Below are positions 16,814 through 24,573 of a stretch of DNA of 50,498 nucleotides, piece after piece (within the stretch, counting starts at the first letter, position 1; every line of letters starts with the position of its first letter). Both the position numbers and the translations under genes were made by a program. The stretch is from a virus, in the IMG/VR virus record IMGVR_UViG_3300020442_000146, positions 1 through 50,498 of that record. One strand, given 5' to 3'. Below the pieces are notes generated by a model that worked only from the letters and a program-made list of their open reading frames with translations, made no database searches and was not told the origin of the DNA.

Positions 16814-17211
16814 TACGCTAGGTCTCCGTTAACTTGTATCATAACAAGGTCACTATCTAGAAAAGAACCATTATAGGAACTATGAGCTATATAAGCTACG
16901 TTTAAATCATGACCTCCTTGCCAATTATTGTTAAAAGAATTCATAGCCGAACCATTCATAGCAGTATGATAAAACGAACAGGCATAATCGTCATTAACCA
17001 TGTTGTTTGTAAAATTACTTCTATATTGACCTGTGCTAATATCAGTTAAACTAGAAACATTAAAACTGTCTCGTGTAGCAATTGTCCCAGTCCCATTAAA
17101 GTTAACCCAAGACTTTGTAGAACCACTAAGCATATCAGGAAGTTTATTAGCTGCTAAACTCGTAGACCCAGCTTTGTTTTGTATCTCATCAACTTTTATT
17201 ATGGAGGTCAT
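16813..17211 (-). CDS. Tail fibre paralogue 1 of a tandem family
   Basis: A 132-aa protein. The start MTSIIKVDEIQNKAGSTSLA at 17211 is used because it overlaps the preceding stop as ATGA; the frame also has an ATG at 17217. Family pattern: KSWVNFNGTGTIATRDSFNV, LTDISTGQYRSNFTNNMVND and the C-terminal NGDLA. Separated from the other paralogues by the 152-aa gene. Confidence 0.75.
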   Translation of the reverse strand: MTSIIKVDEIQNKAGSTSLAANKLPDMLSGSTKSWVNFNGTGTIATRDSFNVSSLTDISTGQYRSNFTNNMVNDDYACSFYHTAMNGSAMNSFNNNWQGGHDLNVAYIAHSSYNGSFLDSDLVMIQVNGDLA

Positions 17212-17438
17212 GACCACTCCTCTGTAGGTGCATCAGGCCAAGTTGGGTTATCTGGGTTATTTTTTCTAATAGTTCTTATGCTTGCTCTATAGGTAGCAAA
17301 AGCTGCTACACAATCAGATGTTAATCCACTGTCTGATAATTGTGTCCAATCTGTTGCAACCAGAATAGCCTCTGCTGTTGACTCGTTAAAAACAGAACCA
17401 GATGGATTTGTTATAGATATGTTCTTATAATTTGCCAT
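17208..17438 (-). CDS. Small tail-region protein ending PTEEWS, 76 aa
   Basis: MANYKNISITNPSGSVFNES ... PDAPTEEWS. The C-terminal pattern RxxI-x(5)-NPDNPTWPDAPTEEW is shared by small phage proteins beside fibres that are often called tail-fibre assembly or chaperone proteins. Overlaps the next gene as ATGA. Function inferred from form and location only. Confidence 0.68.
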   Translation of the reverse strand: MANYKNISITNPSGSVFNESTAEAILVATDWTQLSDSGLTSDCVAAFATYRASIRTIRKNNPDNPTWPDAPTEEWS

Positions 17439-17439
17439 A

Positions 17440-17949
17440 TTAACCCACTAAATAACCTGAAAATGTGAGATAAAGATCAGTTGCATCGCTGTAAACATAT
17501 TGACCGCCTACATCGAGTCTAACCACATCATTAGCAGCTAAAGAAACCATGTTTGAAAATGATACATTAGGGTAACTAGCTGAGCTTACAGACAACACAT
17601 ATGTCCTTGCAAGATCTGTACTTGTAGTCTCATTAATAAGAGTAACATATATAGACGCATTAGCAGCTATAACGGTTGCAGCAGAATTAACGCCAAAACC
17701 AACAAAATTAAATTGATATAAACCAGCAATAGGAGCTGTAAATTTACCTGTTGATGTGTTGTAGTGGTTGCCTACATTACTTCTAGTCCCATTAAAAACA
17801 AGAGTACCAGTGAGAGCTTCTACTGTAGAACTATCTCTATATGCGCTAAAAGCTGGCCTAGCTGGAGTAGCTACAACACCATTAGTATCAATGGTCATAG
17901 CTGAAGTTCCAGCTTGATTGCTAATGTTATCTACAAATACAGTACTCAT
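17440..17949 (-). CDS. Tail fibre protein with C1q/TNF-like domain
   Basis: A 169-aa protein. Residues 1-30 form a fibre connector (MSTVFVDNISNQAGTSAMTI); residues ~33-169 look like a C1q-type trimer head: RPAFSAYRDS, F-x-N-x-GNHYNTSTGKFTAPIAGLYQFNF, then VSLAANDVVRLDVGG and the final TFSGYLV. C1q heads at the end of phage fibres bind host surface ligands. Good match to the family pattern. Confidence 0.8.
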   Translation of the reverse strand: MSTVFVDNISNQAGTSAMTIDTNGVVATPARPAFSAYRDSSTVEALTGTLVFNGTRSNVGNHYNTSTGKFTAPIAGLYQFNFVGFGVNSAATVIAANASIYVTLINETTSTDLARTYVLSVSSASYPNVSFSNMVSLAANDVVRLDVGGQYVYSDATDLYLTFSGYLVG

Positions 17950-18158
17950 AGTATAGTCAAAGTCCCTGTGACTGTTACGTTAGCGTTTATTGTTACTGGT
18001 CCAATCACTGCTGCGTTTCTGCCTGACAACACAGTTACATCTTCGTCAATTGAGTCATCGTTGCTCAGCACCCCATCATATGTAACGTCACCTGTTACTG
18101 TAATGCTGTCAGTGTTTGACACTGAGGTAACTGCTCGACTACCAATGTATCCAGCCAT
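17946..18158 (-). CDS. Short fibre shaft protein, 70 aa
   Basis: MAGYIGSRAVTSVSNTDSIT VTGDVTYDGV... with a Val/Thr/Asn beta-strand repeat to the end (GPVTINANVTVTGTLTIL). It has the same ends as the 152-aa protein but lacks its middle domain. 4-bp overlap with the C1q gene, 1-bp overlap upstream. Confidence 0.7.
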   Translation of the reverse strand: MAGYIGSRAVTSVSNTDSITVTGDVTYDGVLSNDDSIDEDVTVLSGRNAAVIGPVTINANVTVTGTLTIL

Positions 18159-18466
18159 TACGTTTGCTCCAATACGCTAACTAGTACGTCAACGCTTTCA
18201 TCAACGTCACTTTCAATTGTAATAGTGTTACCTTGTTGTAATATTACTTTTCCGTCAAGGACTGACAAGGCCGAACCACTTGGAATAACTGCATCTTTAA
18301 TCATGTGAACATAAGCGGCCTTGACAGAAGCTTTTACTTGAGCGGTATGCACATTGGCTAAGTTACATCCAATCACCACTGAAGTTGTACCCTCTGGCAC
18401 AGTGTAAACAGTTTCCTCAGACTTACCGACTGAAGACGCTGTGTAGTTTTTAAATGTATTAGCCAT
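18158..18466 (-). CDS. Conserved phage structural protein, 102 aa
   Basis: MANTFKNYTASSVGKSEETV ... VYTVPEGTTSVVIGCNLANV, IPSGSALSVLDGKVILQQG, ESDVDESVDVLVSVLEQ. This order of strands matches a small beta-sandwich protein common in marine phage tail operons. Its function is not established. Its neighbours are fibres. Confidence 0.72.
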   Translation of the reverse strand: MANTFKNYTASSVGKSEETVYTVPEGTTSVVIGCNLANVHTAQVKASVKAAYVHMIKDAVIPSGSALSVLDGKVILQQGNTITIESDVDESVDVLVSVLEQT

Positions 18467-18483
18467 ATGCGCTTACCTCTTAC

Positions 18484-18933
18484 TTAGATGTCATCTAACA
18501 ACGCACAAACAATGCATTCAACAGTCGAAGCTGATGAAATAGCATGAATGTCTGCCACAGTTGCATTTGGTAAACGAGCAGCAAAACTCTCGTTCGGCCC
18601 TAACACAATTGCGTCGCCAGTTGTAGATGTCACCGTTCCACCATCAAAAGCAACGTAAATAGAGCCACTGTTTCCGTCTACATTTTTAATAAAAAGAAAC
18701 TTAACTGTATCGGTAGTCGCTACGGCTGTGGGAGCCGTCGAACTGTCTACTGCGGTGTAATCAACAAACGAGCCTGCAATAAGGTCAGAGCTTGTGTTGT
18801 TGACTGAAGATAACTTGTAGTACCACTTATCGTTTGCATCTTCAGGTGTAACAGTCATAGTCGCTGAGAATGTTTTTGCAATCTCATCTGGAAGGACTGT
18901 AACTTCCATTGTAGCTTTCGCTGCGTCAGCCAT
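18484..18933 (-). CDS. Beta-rich virion protein, 149 aa
   Basis: MADAAKATMEVTVLPDEIAK then TFSATMTVTPEDANDKWYYK, YVAFDGGTVTSTTGDAIVLG and ALLDDI at the end. It alternates strands and turns as in small capsid-decoration or tail-fibre accessory domains. A Shine-Dalgarno (AAGGAG) precedes the ATG. Virion location is inferred from the surrounding operon. Confidence 0.68.
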   Translation of the reverse strand: MADAAKATMEVTVLPDEIAKTFSATMTVTPEDANDKWYYKLSSVNNTSSDLIAGSFVDYTAVDSSTAPTAVATTDTVKFLFIKNVDGNSGSIYVAFDGGTVTSTTGDAIVLGPNESFAARLPNATVADIHAISSASTVECIVCALLDDI

Positions 18934-18950
18934 GATTTTCTCCTTTTCGT

Positions 18951-19709
18951 TTAACCCAAGGCTATAGCAAAGGCCAATGCCTCTCCTGCCCTATCGACAT
19001 CGAGGTTGACCCTAGTTTGTTCTGCATCTGTCACGCTTAACGCTCCAGTTACAGTTACATCACCAACAGAATTAATACCGCCACCTGACGTTATCGCACC
19101 TGTTGACGTTATAGCCCCACCAGAGATGGAACCATTTACTGTTACGCTATCAGAGGTAATACCCCCAGTAACCGTAACATCTGCACTAGACGTAAGCCCA
19201 GCACAGGAAATCGCGCCGCTTGCCGTAATCAAACCAGTTACAACAGAGCTAGACGTTATTTGATTTGTAATCGCAAGACTGTCAGCAGCAAGCTCGCCAG
19301 AAACCGTCAAGCTCGCTGTCGTAAAACCACCAGTAACAGTTAAGTCACCATTAACAGTAACGCCATCTGTCGTTGTTTCTAACTTCTTGCTATTGTTAAA
19401 GAATAACTCAACTGCGCCATTCTCATCCATTGTAATAAACGTAGGACTAGACGCATCAACAGCGCCCAACGTAATATTATCGCCGCGAATGTATAACTCG
19501 CCAGTGTTGTTTAATATATATGCGTCGCTTGCCGTAGAGTTGTGATAAATCTGTAAGTCACTATCGTCGCCAAAATTAACAATGGCATCATCGTCAACAG
19601 TGCCGCCAGTCTTGCCAATCTTGTCGTTGTTTAGATTGTCAAAATTAGCGTCAACTTCATCATGTGTAAGCGGAGCGCCCTTGACTGCACGTTTTACAAT
19701 AGTTGCCAT
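18951..19709 (-). CDS. Tail fibre protein with repetitive beta shaft, 252 aa
   Basis: The N-terminus (MATIVKRAVKGAPLTHDEVD ANFDNLN) is a well-known fibre attachment motif in marine phages; then a beta domain with DSDLQIYHNSTASDAYI and a C-terminal series of short SLTVSGELAADS-like repeats (residues ~125-235, Val/Thr/Ser/Gly). The shaft repeats suggest a trimeric beta-helix. It is encoded immediately after the adaptor, as expected of the main fibre. Confidence 0.8.
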   Translation of the reverse strand: MATIVKRAVKGAPLTHDEVDANFDNLNNDKIGKTGGTVDDDAIVNFGDDSDLQIYHNSTASDAYILNNTGELYIRGDNITLGAVDASSPTFITMDENGAVELFFNNSKKLETTTDGVTVNGDLTVTGGFTTASLTVSGELAADSLAITNQITSSSVVTGLITASGAISCAGLTSSADVTVTGGITSDSVTVNGSISGGAITSTGAITSGGGINSVGDVTVTGALSVTDAEQTRVNLDVDRAGEALAFAIALG

Positions 19710-20329
19710 TAGTACGCCCTCACCCTCATGCGCCGACCAGTACCGCCAAACTTAGCTTGGTCACTTTCACGATTTATACCATCAATTGAAGATTGATACA
19801 ACGCAGCCCATGTTGTTGTGCGATTATCTTCCTGCAAATAAGGCGCAGAATGAACAAGTGACCCATATAAATAAACATCAGGAAAATTAGTAAGAATAGC
19901 ATTGGTTGTCTGTGACGCGCTCAAAGACGGTATCTTTGCATAATAATTTAACTCTATGCCGTAACTACCATCTGGCGTTGGGTATATTTCTATCTCACCC
20001 TGCGTAATAGAATAAAAACTAGGCTTGCCAGATGTATCCAGGTTATCCCTGCGGCGCTGCTGCATCTCAAACTGAGAAATAAGCTCAATTGGCCTATAGT
20101 CACCTGTCTCAATATGCGCCCTAATTGGCTCAAGAAAATCAGTCGGTAAAGCATTATATTGAGAACTAATCGTAGCAGACGCCCTGTTCTCCATGCGCCA
20201 ATGCCTAACCTTACGGTTCATGTCAGTTTCAGCCATCTTAATAAAATCAGGTATAACTGAGGTTAAGTCACTGCGATTTAAAAAATCCGCAACACTAGCT
20301 TTTAGTTCGTCATAAGTTGATAACGCCAT
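19709..20329 (-). CDS. Head-tail adaptor protein, SU10/P22 gp4-like
   Basis: A 206-aa protein. It starts MALSTYDELKASVADFLNRS DLTSVIPDFIKMAETDMNRK, the characteristic helical start of short-tailed-phage adaptors, followed by LPTDFLEPIRAHIE and a C-terminal YGSLVHSAPYLQEDNR. It binds below the portal and connects the tail machine. Encoded next to the main fibre and the small basic proteins; it shares a base with the fibre start. Confidence 0.8.
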   Translation of the reverse strand: MALSTYDELKASVADFLNRSDLTSVIPDFIKMAETDMNRKVRHWRMENRASATISSQYNALPTDFLEPIRAHIETGDYRPIELISQFEMQQRRRDNLDTSGKPSFYSITQGEIEIYPTPDGSYGIELNYYAKIPSLSASQTTNAILTNFPDVYLYGSLVHSAPYLQEDNRTTTWAALYQSSIDGINRESDQAKFGGTGRRMRVRAY

Positions 20330-20596
20330 CTAACAATTCCATCTTCTACGCGCAGCCTTACCACGCTCACCTGTCCAGCCTCTAGACCTAGCGCAAAAAG
20401 ACTTCTTACGAGCCTTCTCTTTTGCAGTTAAATTTTTCTTTTTCGTTACAGCCGTTTTAAGCTTTGATCCAGGGTTAGCACGCCTATGCGCCGCTACACC
20501 CTTTGCAGTCATACCAGCGCCCTCTTTTACAGAGCGGTAATTACGACCCTTGCCTTTGGTCGTCTTCCGTATAGCTTTCTCAGGCTTTCGTGGCAT
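20330..20596 (-). CDS. Very basic small protein, 88 aa
   Basis: Over a third Lys/Arg (KPEKAIRKTTKGKGRNYR; AVTKKKNLTAKEKARKKSFC; TGERGKAARRRWNC), with two Cys. Similar Lys/Arg-rich proteins (DUF6321-like pattern, FCARSRGW) are common in marine phages. A nucleic-acid-binding or packaged-DNA role is plausible, though not shown. Adjoins the 281-aa gene by 1 bp. Confidence 0.75.
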   Translation of the reverse strand: MPRKPEKAIRKTTKGKGRNYRSVKEGAGMTAKGVAAHRRANPGSKLKTAVTKKKNLTAKEKARKKSFCARSRGWTGERGKAARRRWNC

Positions 20597-21441
20597 TAGG
20601 GGCGAAAACCTTTATACATAGGCCCATCAAGTGTTGTTGGCGGCAATAAGTAATTATATACTTGATTCATTGCTGACGGTCCTAACCTAGCCTCATTTGC
20701 GTTAGGCCCATACATAGCTGGATCAAGCAAAGCAATTCTCTCAGAATATAAACGTAAGAGGGGGGCCATGTCCTCTTCAGTTCCGCCAGCTTGCCTAACA
20801 GCGTCTATGCGCCTCTGAAGATCAGCTAACGCCATATCTTGGGTTGTAACTCCAGATGGATCAGCAGGCATAGAGCCAGCAGGCTGCTGACCAAAACTCA
20901 TACTTGGCATTGACCCTGCTGGCTGTTGACCAAACTGCATACTATTATCAGATCTAGCCATAGGCATATCATAAGTTGGCCCAGCAAATGGGTTTGGAGT
21001 GTTATTAAAAGGCACGCCACTAACCTCATCTGGCATAACTGGTGGCGTATTGTTAAATGGAACACCACTCACTTCATCTGGCATGGTTTGCGTTGGCCTA
21101 ATTCTTGGCCTCACTGGGCCACCAGCCACTGCTTGCTGAATAGGGGATGTTGTAGGCCCACCAAAAGCACGCTCACGCTGAGAGCCATACGGACTAATAC
21201 CAATGTTATTCAATATCTGGCTAAGAGGTCCACCAGCAAACTCATCACCACGACCATCACGGTCTCCACCGTCAATCATATCTATAAAGGCAGGAACGTA
21301 ACGCCTGTTTGCCTCATCGAAATACCCAAACTTACCATCAGCATTGGCCTTCTTACGATCAGCAGCAGACGTATTTTCAAACTTACGGCTACCCTTGTCC
21401 TTGCCCATACCCTTCTTTTTAATCTCTTTAGGTTCAGCCAT
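20596..21441 (-). CDS. Pro/Met/Gln-rich virion-region protein with internal duplications, 281 aa
   Basis: A basic N-terminus (KKKGMGKDKGSRKFENT), then a disordered middle with two exact duplications: MPDEVSGVPFNNTP twice (residues ~120-155) and FGQQPAGSMP twice (~171-195), and a helical C-terminus (TQDMALADLQRRIDAVRQAG). Disorder with repeats suggests a linker or tether in the virion. Located between the basic mini-proteins and the adaptor. No family recognised. Confidence 0.68.
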   Translation of the reverse strand: MAEPKEIKKKGMGKDKGSRKFENTSAADRKKANADGKFGYFDEANRRYVPAFIDMIDGGDRDGRGDEFAGGPLSQILNNIGISPYGSQRERAFGGPTTSPIQQAVAGGPVRPRIRPTQTMPDEVSGVPFNNTPPVMPDEVSGVPFNNTPNPFAGPTYDMPMARSDNSMQFGQQPAGSMPSMSFGQQPAGSMPADPSGVTTQDMALADLQRRIDAVRQAGGTEEDMAPLLRLYSERIALLDPAMYGPNANEARLGPSAMNQVYNYLLPPTTLDGPMYKGFRP

Positions 21442-21560
21442 TACTTCTTACCCTTCTTTTTTCTGCTCAATTTTCTTAAATCTGCACCTGTGATCTTCTT
21501 ACGTGGCGGAGCTACGGCTGCAAGCTTTTTTTGCTTTGGGCTATATTTTTTATACGGCAT
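21441..21560 (-). CDS. Small Lys-rich protein, 39 aa
   Basis: MPYKKYSPKQKKLAAVAPPR ... then SRKKKGKK. The stop and the next ATG share TAATG, giving a one-base overlap. The form M-P-Y-K-K-(Y/F)-x-KQ-KKLA-AVAPPR-x-KIT is seen in small proteins of many marine phages. Function unknown; charged nucleic-acid binding is conceivable. Confidence 0.72.
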   Translation of the reverse strand: MPYKKYSPKQKKLAAVAPPRKKITGADLRKLSRKKKGKK

Positions 21561-21790
21561 TACTTTTTACCCCTCTTACTCTTCGTTTTCCAACTTATCC
21601 TAGCTGGACCTGTCTTACGTTTAGCCGCCCTCTTAGCAGAGGCGGAACTTGCCTTACTTTTAGGACGGCAAGCAGGGTAAGGTCTACCTTTATCTTTCTT
21701 GCCGCTCCTACCGCACTTTTTGCCAGTTTTAACATCGCGCCAATCTTCCTTAAACCACTTGGTCAAACCACCTTTTGGCTTTCTAGCCAT
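21560..21790 (-). CDS. DUF5872-like basic protein, 76 aa
   Basis: MARKPKGGLTKWFKEDWRDV KTGKKCGRSGKKDKG, then RPYPACRP. The pattern GL-KWF-EDW-DV...KKCGR...YPACRP matches DUF5872 proteins of marine phages as I recall them; the two Cys (CGR, ACRP) may bind a metal. Stop and next start share TAATG. Confidence 0.75.
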   Translation of the reverse strand: MARKPKGGLTKWFKEDWRDVKTGKKCGRSGKKDKGRPYPACRPKSKASSASAKRAAKRKTGPARISWKTKSKRGKK

Positions 21791-21951
21791 TAGTACCTAC
21801 CACCGCGCTTCTTATATTCTCTCACCAACCATGCATTCGCATACGCAGAAGGATAAACCTTAAACTTACGCTTTGCCGCAGCCTTTACCCTAGCGTAAAG
21901 AGCAGGGTTTTTTGGCGTTGGGCTAGACGATTTTTTAGCTTTTTTTGCCAT
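21790..21951 (-). CDS. Small basic protein, 53 aa
   Basis: MAKKAKKSSSPTPKNPALYA RVKAAAKRKFKVYPSAYANA W.. ends KKRGGRY. The ARVKAAAKRKFKVYPSAYAN segment is a conserved motif of small proteins of marine phages. Chained by TAATG overlaps to neighbours on both sides. Confidence 0.75.
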   Translation of the reverse strand: MAKKAKKSSSPTPKNPALYARVKAAAKRKFKVYPSAYANAWLVREYKKRGGRY

Positions 21952-22046
21952 TATTTACCAAACTTTTTAGCTAAACACTGACCTGCTCTTTTGCACCCCT
22001 CTTTTGTGGGGCAACCAGGGCATGGTTTAAACTTGTTTCCATGCAT
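21951..22046 (-). CDS. Mini zinc-binding-type protein, 31 aa
   Basis: MHGNKFKPCPGCPTKEGCKR AGQCLAKKFGK. Four Cys as C-x2-C-x5-C-x5-C in a Lys-rich peptide, which could bind one metal. The start is fixed by the TAATG junction with the upstream gene. Too short for standard gene callers. Confidence 0.6.
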   Translation of the reverse strand: MHGNKFKPCPGCPTKEGCKRAGQCLAKKFGK

Positions 22047-22084
22047 TACTTTTTCCTTCCGCCTTTTTTCTTTCCATAGCCCAT
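22046..22084 (-). CDS. Micro-ORF MGYGKKKGGRKK (12 aa)
   Basis: The ATG at 22084 has a strong Shine-Dalgarno (AAAGGAGATAGTC) and its TAA overlaps the next start as TAATG. It may encode a Gly/Lys peptide or act chiefly as a leader that loads ribosomes for the chain of small genes. Both fit; the RBS is clear. Confidence 0.45.
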   Translation of the reverse strand: MGYGKKKGGRKK

Positions 22085-22115
22085 GACTATCTCCTTTTTT
22101 ATGCAACGTAACACA

Positions 22116-23522
22116 TTATGCGATCCCACGCAAATTGCGTTTTATCTCCCCTCGCCAACTATTAAACGCACCAGATAACGCCGTTGCAGCGTCACTCGCC
22201 ATCGTCAAACACAAAGCATCCGCTAAATCAGGCGACTGCAAACCACGCTTACGCATCTCATCCTTACTCTCAGCCTTCATCTTGCCTGACGATGTAAAAC
22301 TATACCTAATACCCGTTAACTCAGCCAGCAACTGATCATCTTTCGGTAACTTACACGCACGATCCTCAAACCAAGCTTTCGTCTTAAACCACAACTCACT
22401 CCGCAAATTTAAATATGTGCCACCCATACTAGGCGCTTCTGCAACGTTTACGCCGCGCACTGGCAAGCCTAACTCGCGCAACCTATCAACCACACCAGAA
22501 CCTATACCAATGCTATCCACAAGTATCTCTCTGGGCTGCTTAGACGGCGCTAAAGCCTCATATTCAGCCACAACCCTACCCACAGTCTGCATCAAGTCCA
22601 ACCCAGACCAAGACCTAATCTCAGTCACAACAGAACCTTGACGCTTACACAGCGCCGTTTTGTCATTACCAAACCGACTAACGTCCAAACCCCACACACT
22701 TGGCAGGTCTTCATCACCCTTAATATCACGATGTATTGCAGTCTCTACTAAATGAAACGGTATAATCGTGTCATCATCTGCTTGAGGAAACTCGCCTAAC
22801 ACTCTGATCCTAAACGCATTACTGTCTTCGCCATAGCGCAACTTCATCTCTTCAACAAACTCGTCACTCACCAAAGGACTATCCACACATGACCAACGCC
22901 TTGTCCACCAGCTACCAGCCATGCGCGTTTGACTCTCAAAAAACGTGCCACTAGACCTAGTGGGGTTACTCAACATAATCGTGGTCGCATTATGACCAGA
23001 CATAGAACCAGCAGCAGCCTCAAACACCTGCTCTGGCACACCAGATGCCTCATCAACAATCAACATAACATGCTCAGAGTGTACACCAGCTAACGCCTCT
23101 GGTGTCTCTGCACGACTTGTCCTAGCAGAAATAAACATCTCACTCGGCGCAGCAGTATGCTCAACACGGTCAGACTTCACGTTTAACACCTCGTGAAACG
23201 CTTTAGGCAACTCATTGATCCACCGCTTCATCTCAGCAAACAATGCATCAAACAACTGGCTAGACGTAGGGGCAGTCACCACAACCTTATTCGGATAATG
23301 CATCAAAAAATACCACAACATAGCCCAAGACGCCGCCGTAGACTTACCCGTACCATGCCCAGAACGAATGCTAATCTTACGCTCACCAGACGCTATGGCT
23401 TCCAAAAACTCAGCCTGGTAATCCAAAGGCTCAACACCTAACACCTCACGCACAAACAATGTAGGCTTCCTAGCGTAACGCTGGGTAAACTCTATCATCG
23501 TGTTCTGCGATAAATCATTCAT
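22116..23522 (-). CDS. terL: Terminase large subunit
   Basis: A 468-aa packaging motor. Start at MNDLSQNTMIEF (23522), with AAGG 9 bases upstream. N-terminal ATPase: Walker A SGHGTGKS (about residues 54-61), Walker B VMLIVDEA (about 152-159; D157, E158), coupling motif SNPTRSSG. C-terminal RNase H-fold nuclease: GLDVSRFGNDKTAL (D280, D287) and ILVDSIGIGSGV. Pairs with the small subunit gene, which it overlaps by 8 bp. Confidence 0.92.
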   Translation of the reverse strand: MNDLSQNTMIEFTQRYARKPTLFVREVLGVEPLDYQAEFLEAIASGERKISIRSGHGTGKSTAASWAMLWYFLMHYPNKVVVTAPTSSQLFDALFAEMKRWINELPKAFHEVLNVKSDRVEHTAAPSEMFISARTSRAETPEALAGVHSEHVMLIVDEASGVPEQVFEAAAGSMSGHNATTIMLSNPTRSSGTFFESQTRMAGSWWTRRWSCVDSPLVSDEFVEEMKLRYGEDSNAFRIRVLGEFPQADDDTIIPFHLVETAIHRDIKGDEDLPSVWGLDVSRFGNDKTALCKRQGSVVTEIRSWSGLDLMQTVGRVVAEYEALAPSKQPREILVDSIGIGSGVVDRLRELGLPVRGVNVAEAPSMGGTYLNLRSELWFKTKAWFEDRACKLPKDDQLLAELTGIRYSFTSSGKMKAESKDEMRKRGLQSPDLADALCLTMASDAATALSGAFNSWRGEIKRNLRGIA

Positions 23523-24003
23523 GCTCAACAACCTTCATCTTGCGCAAAGCATCTAAATGCAAATCACCAATGTTAATATTAATCTGCTGCTGGTTGCGCC
23601 CACCATACTTCTCAGGGTTCCAATTAGACGCCGCTAAATTGTGCTGACCAACCTTTTGCTTGAGTAAACCCAAGTCAACCTGACTAACGTTAGCCTCACT
23701 AATGTCACGATCCCCATTCAAGGCTTCCATAATCTCGCGCTGCCTGCGCTCACTAACCTCAGAGATAACCTCAAAGCCAGCCTCAAAATGAGCATCAGCC
23801 GCCGCACGCCTAGCCTCGTCTATCGCAGCCGTTAACTCAGGATCACGCAAAATCATATTACGCAAAGAGCCAGCATGAACATCCAAATCTTTCGCTAAAC
23901 TAGAAATAGAGTTACCTTCTAACACCCACTCACGAAGATACTCACCGCCACCCCTGCGCTTAATCTCAGCAAGCGTTCTTTTTACCATCGGCCTACCAGC
24001 CAT
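23515..24003 (-). CDS. terS: Terminase small subunit
   Basis: A 162-aa protein. Start chosen at MAGRPMVKRTLAEIKRRGGG with GAGGTG 5 bases upstream, though an in-frame ATG lies 12 bases earlier. Residues ~5-65 form a helix-turn-helix-like DNA-recognition domain (GNSISSLAKDLDVHAGSLRN), followed by a coiled coil. Binds the packaging site and delivers DNA to TerL. It heads the late operon. Confidence 0.82.
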   Translation of the reverse strand: MAGRPMVKRTLAEIKRRGGGEYLREWVLEGNSISSLAKDLDVHAGSLRNMILRDPELTAAIDEARRAAADAHFEAGFEVISEVSERRQREIMEALNGDRDISEANVSQVDLGLLKQKVGQHNLAASNWNPEKYGGRNQQQININIGDLHLDALRKMKVVEHE

Positions 24004-24024
24004 ACTGCACCTCATTTTTGCAGG

Positions 24025-24052
24025 ATTTTAGCATGATAGTTTGCAAAAGCAA
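24025..24052 (-). promoter_or_regulatory. Candidate late promoter upstream of terminase
   Basis: On the minus strand TTGCTT, 16 bp, TAAAAT (24047-24052 and 24025-24030), ending about 20 bp before the terS ATG. The -35 element is weak, so a phage-activated promoter is possible. Confidence 0.35.
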
Positions 24053-24375
24053 TACGGGGGGTGGGGTGGGGTTGCTGGGAGGTAAAATTTGTCTGCAATG
24101 GGAAAATACTTCGAAATTAGAACGCAACCCCTACCAAACACTGTAACACAAAATTTTATGTGTGGGAATGTATAATAATAATAGGGGTAGGCAGGGGGTC
24201 AGACGGGGGGGTCAAAGCAAAAAACAAGCCAAAAACGGTGGAGCTATGCATATTCCGATAATAAATATTATGTTAATTAATTTAGCGCTATCTTGCTAAG
24301 TGTTTGATATTGTTTAACTAATTTGGATTTTGTAAAATTATGCTGCGCTGCAAATACTATGCACTGAGCGAATAC

Positions 24376-24389
24376 CACAACATGTTGTG
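24376..24389. promoter_or_regulatory. Perfect palindrome, possible operator
   Basis: CACAACATGTTGTG is exactly self-complementary over 14 bp, in a spacer between divergent operons, flanked by TGCAAA/TTTGCA inverted repeats. It is the size and symmetry of a dimeric repressor site. No repressor was identified in the window apart from the ribbon-helix-helix candidate at 30944-31111. Confidence 0.5.
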
Positions 24390-24512
24390 TTTGCAAACGC
24401 AGCAAAAAGCTTGACTTTTGCGCCGCAATGCAGCACGCGCACGCACGCACGCGACCGATTCATTTAATGTCTGATTTGTTCGTTTTTCTTTTTATTTATC
24501 TCTAAATATTTC

Positions 24513-24522
24513 TTTACAATAT
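24513..24522 (+). promoter_or_regulatory. TTTACAATAT motif upstream of early gene
   Basis: The same ten-base motif (one variable base) occurs upstream of three plus-strand transcription units: here, at 26057 and at 31133. It sits 61 bp before the ATG at 24574, which has the AACGAGGA leader. It could be a -35-like element or a transcription-factor site. A clear -10 at 17 bp is not seen here, though TATATT follows at 12 bp. Confidence 0.4.
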
Positions 24523-24573
24523 CTTTGTAATATATTAGAGTGATTCGTATAAAGACAAACAAACGAGGACAAA

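Larger units (their letters stand above)
24056..24573. other. Divergent intergenic control region
   Basis: About 520 bp with no gene. It contains a G-tract cluster at 24056-24079 (four runs of 3-6 G separated by short loops), another at 24184-24211, a perfect 14-bp palindrome CACAACATGTTGTG at 24376-24389 inside a larger imperfect inverted repeat (GCTGCG...CGCAGC at 24342 to about 24412), an ACGC microsatellite near 24434-24453, and a TTTACAATAT motif at 24513-24522. Early and late transcripts diverge here, so an origin or a regulator site is plausible. Confidence 0.6.

Noticed and set aside
20926-21603. 225-aa plus-strand ORF opposite the 281-aa and small basic genes
   Set aside because: It crosses several tightly packed minus-strand genes, has His/Thr/Trp-rich low-complexity content and no start signal.
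24434-24453. ACGC microsatellite in the intergenic region
   Set aside because: Short and unremarkable by itself; I found no gene or structure that depends on it, so it is only mentioned within the spacer description.
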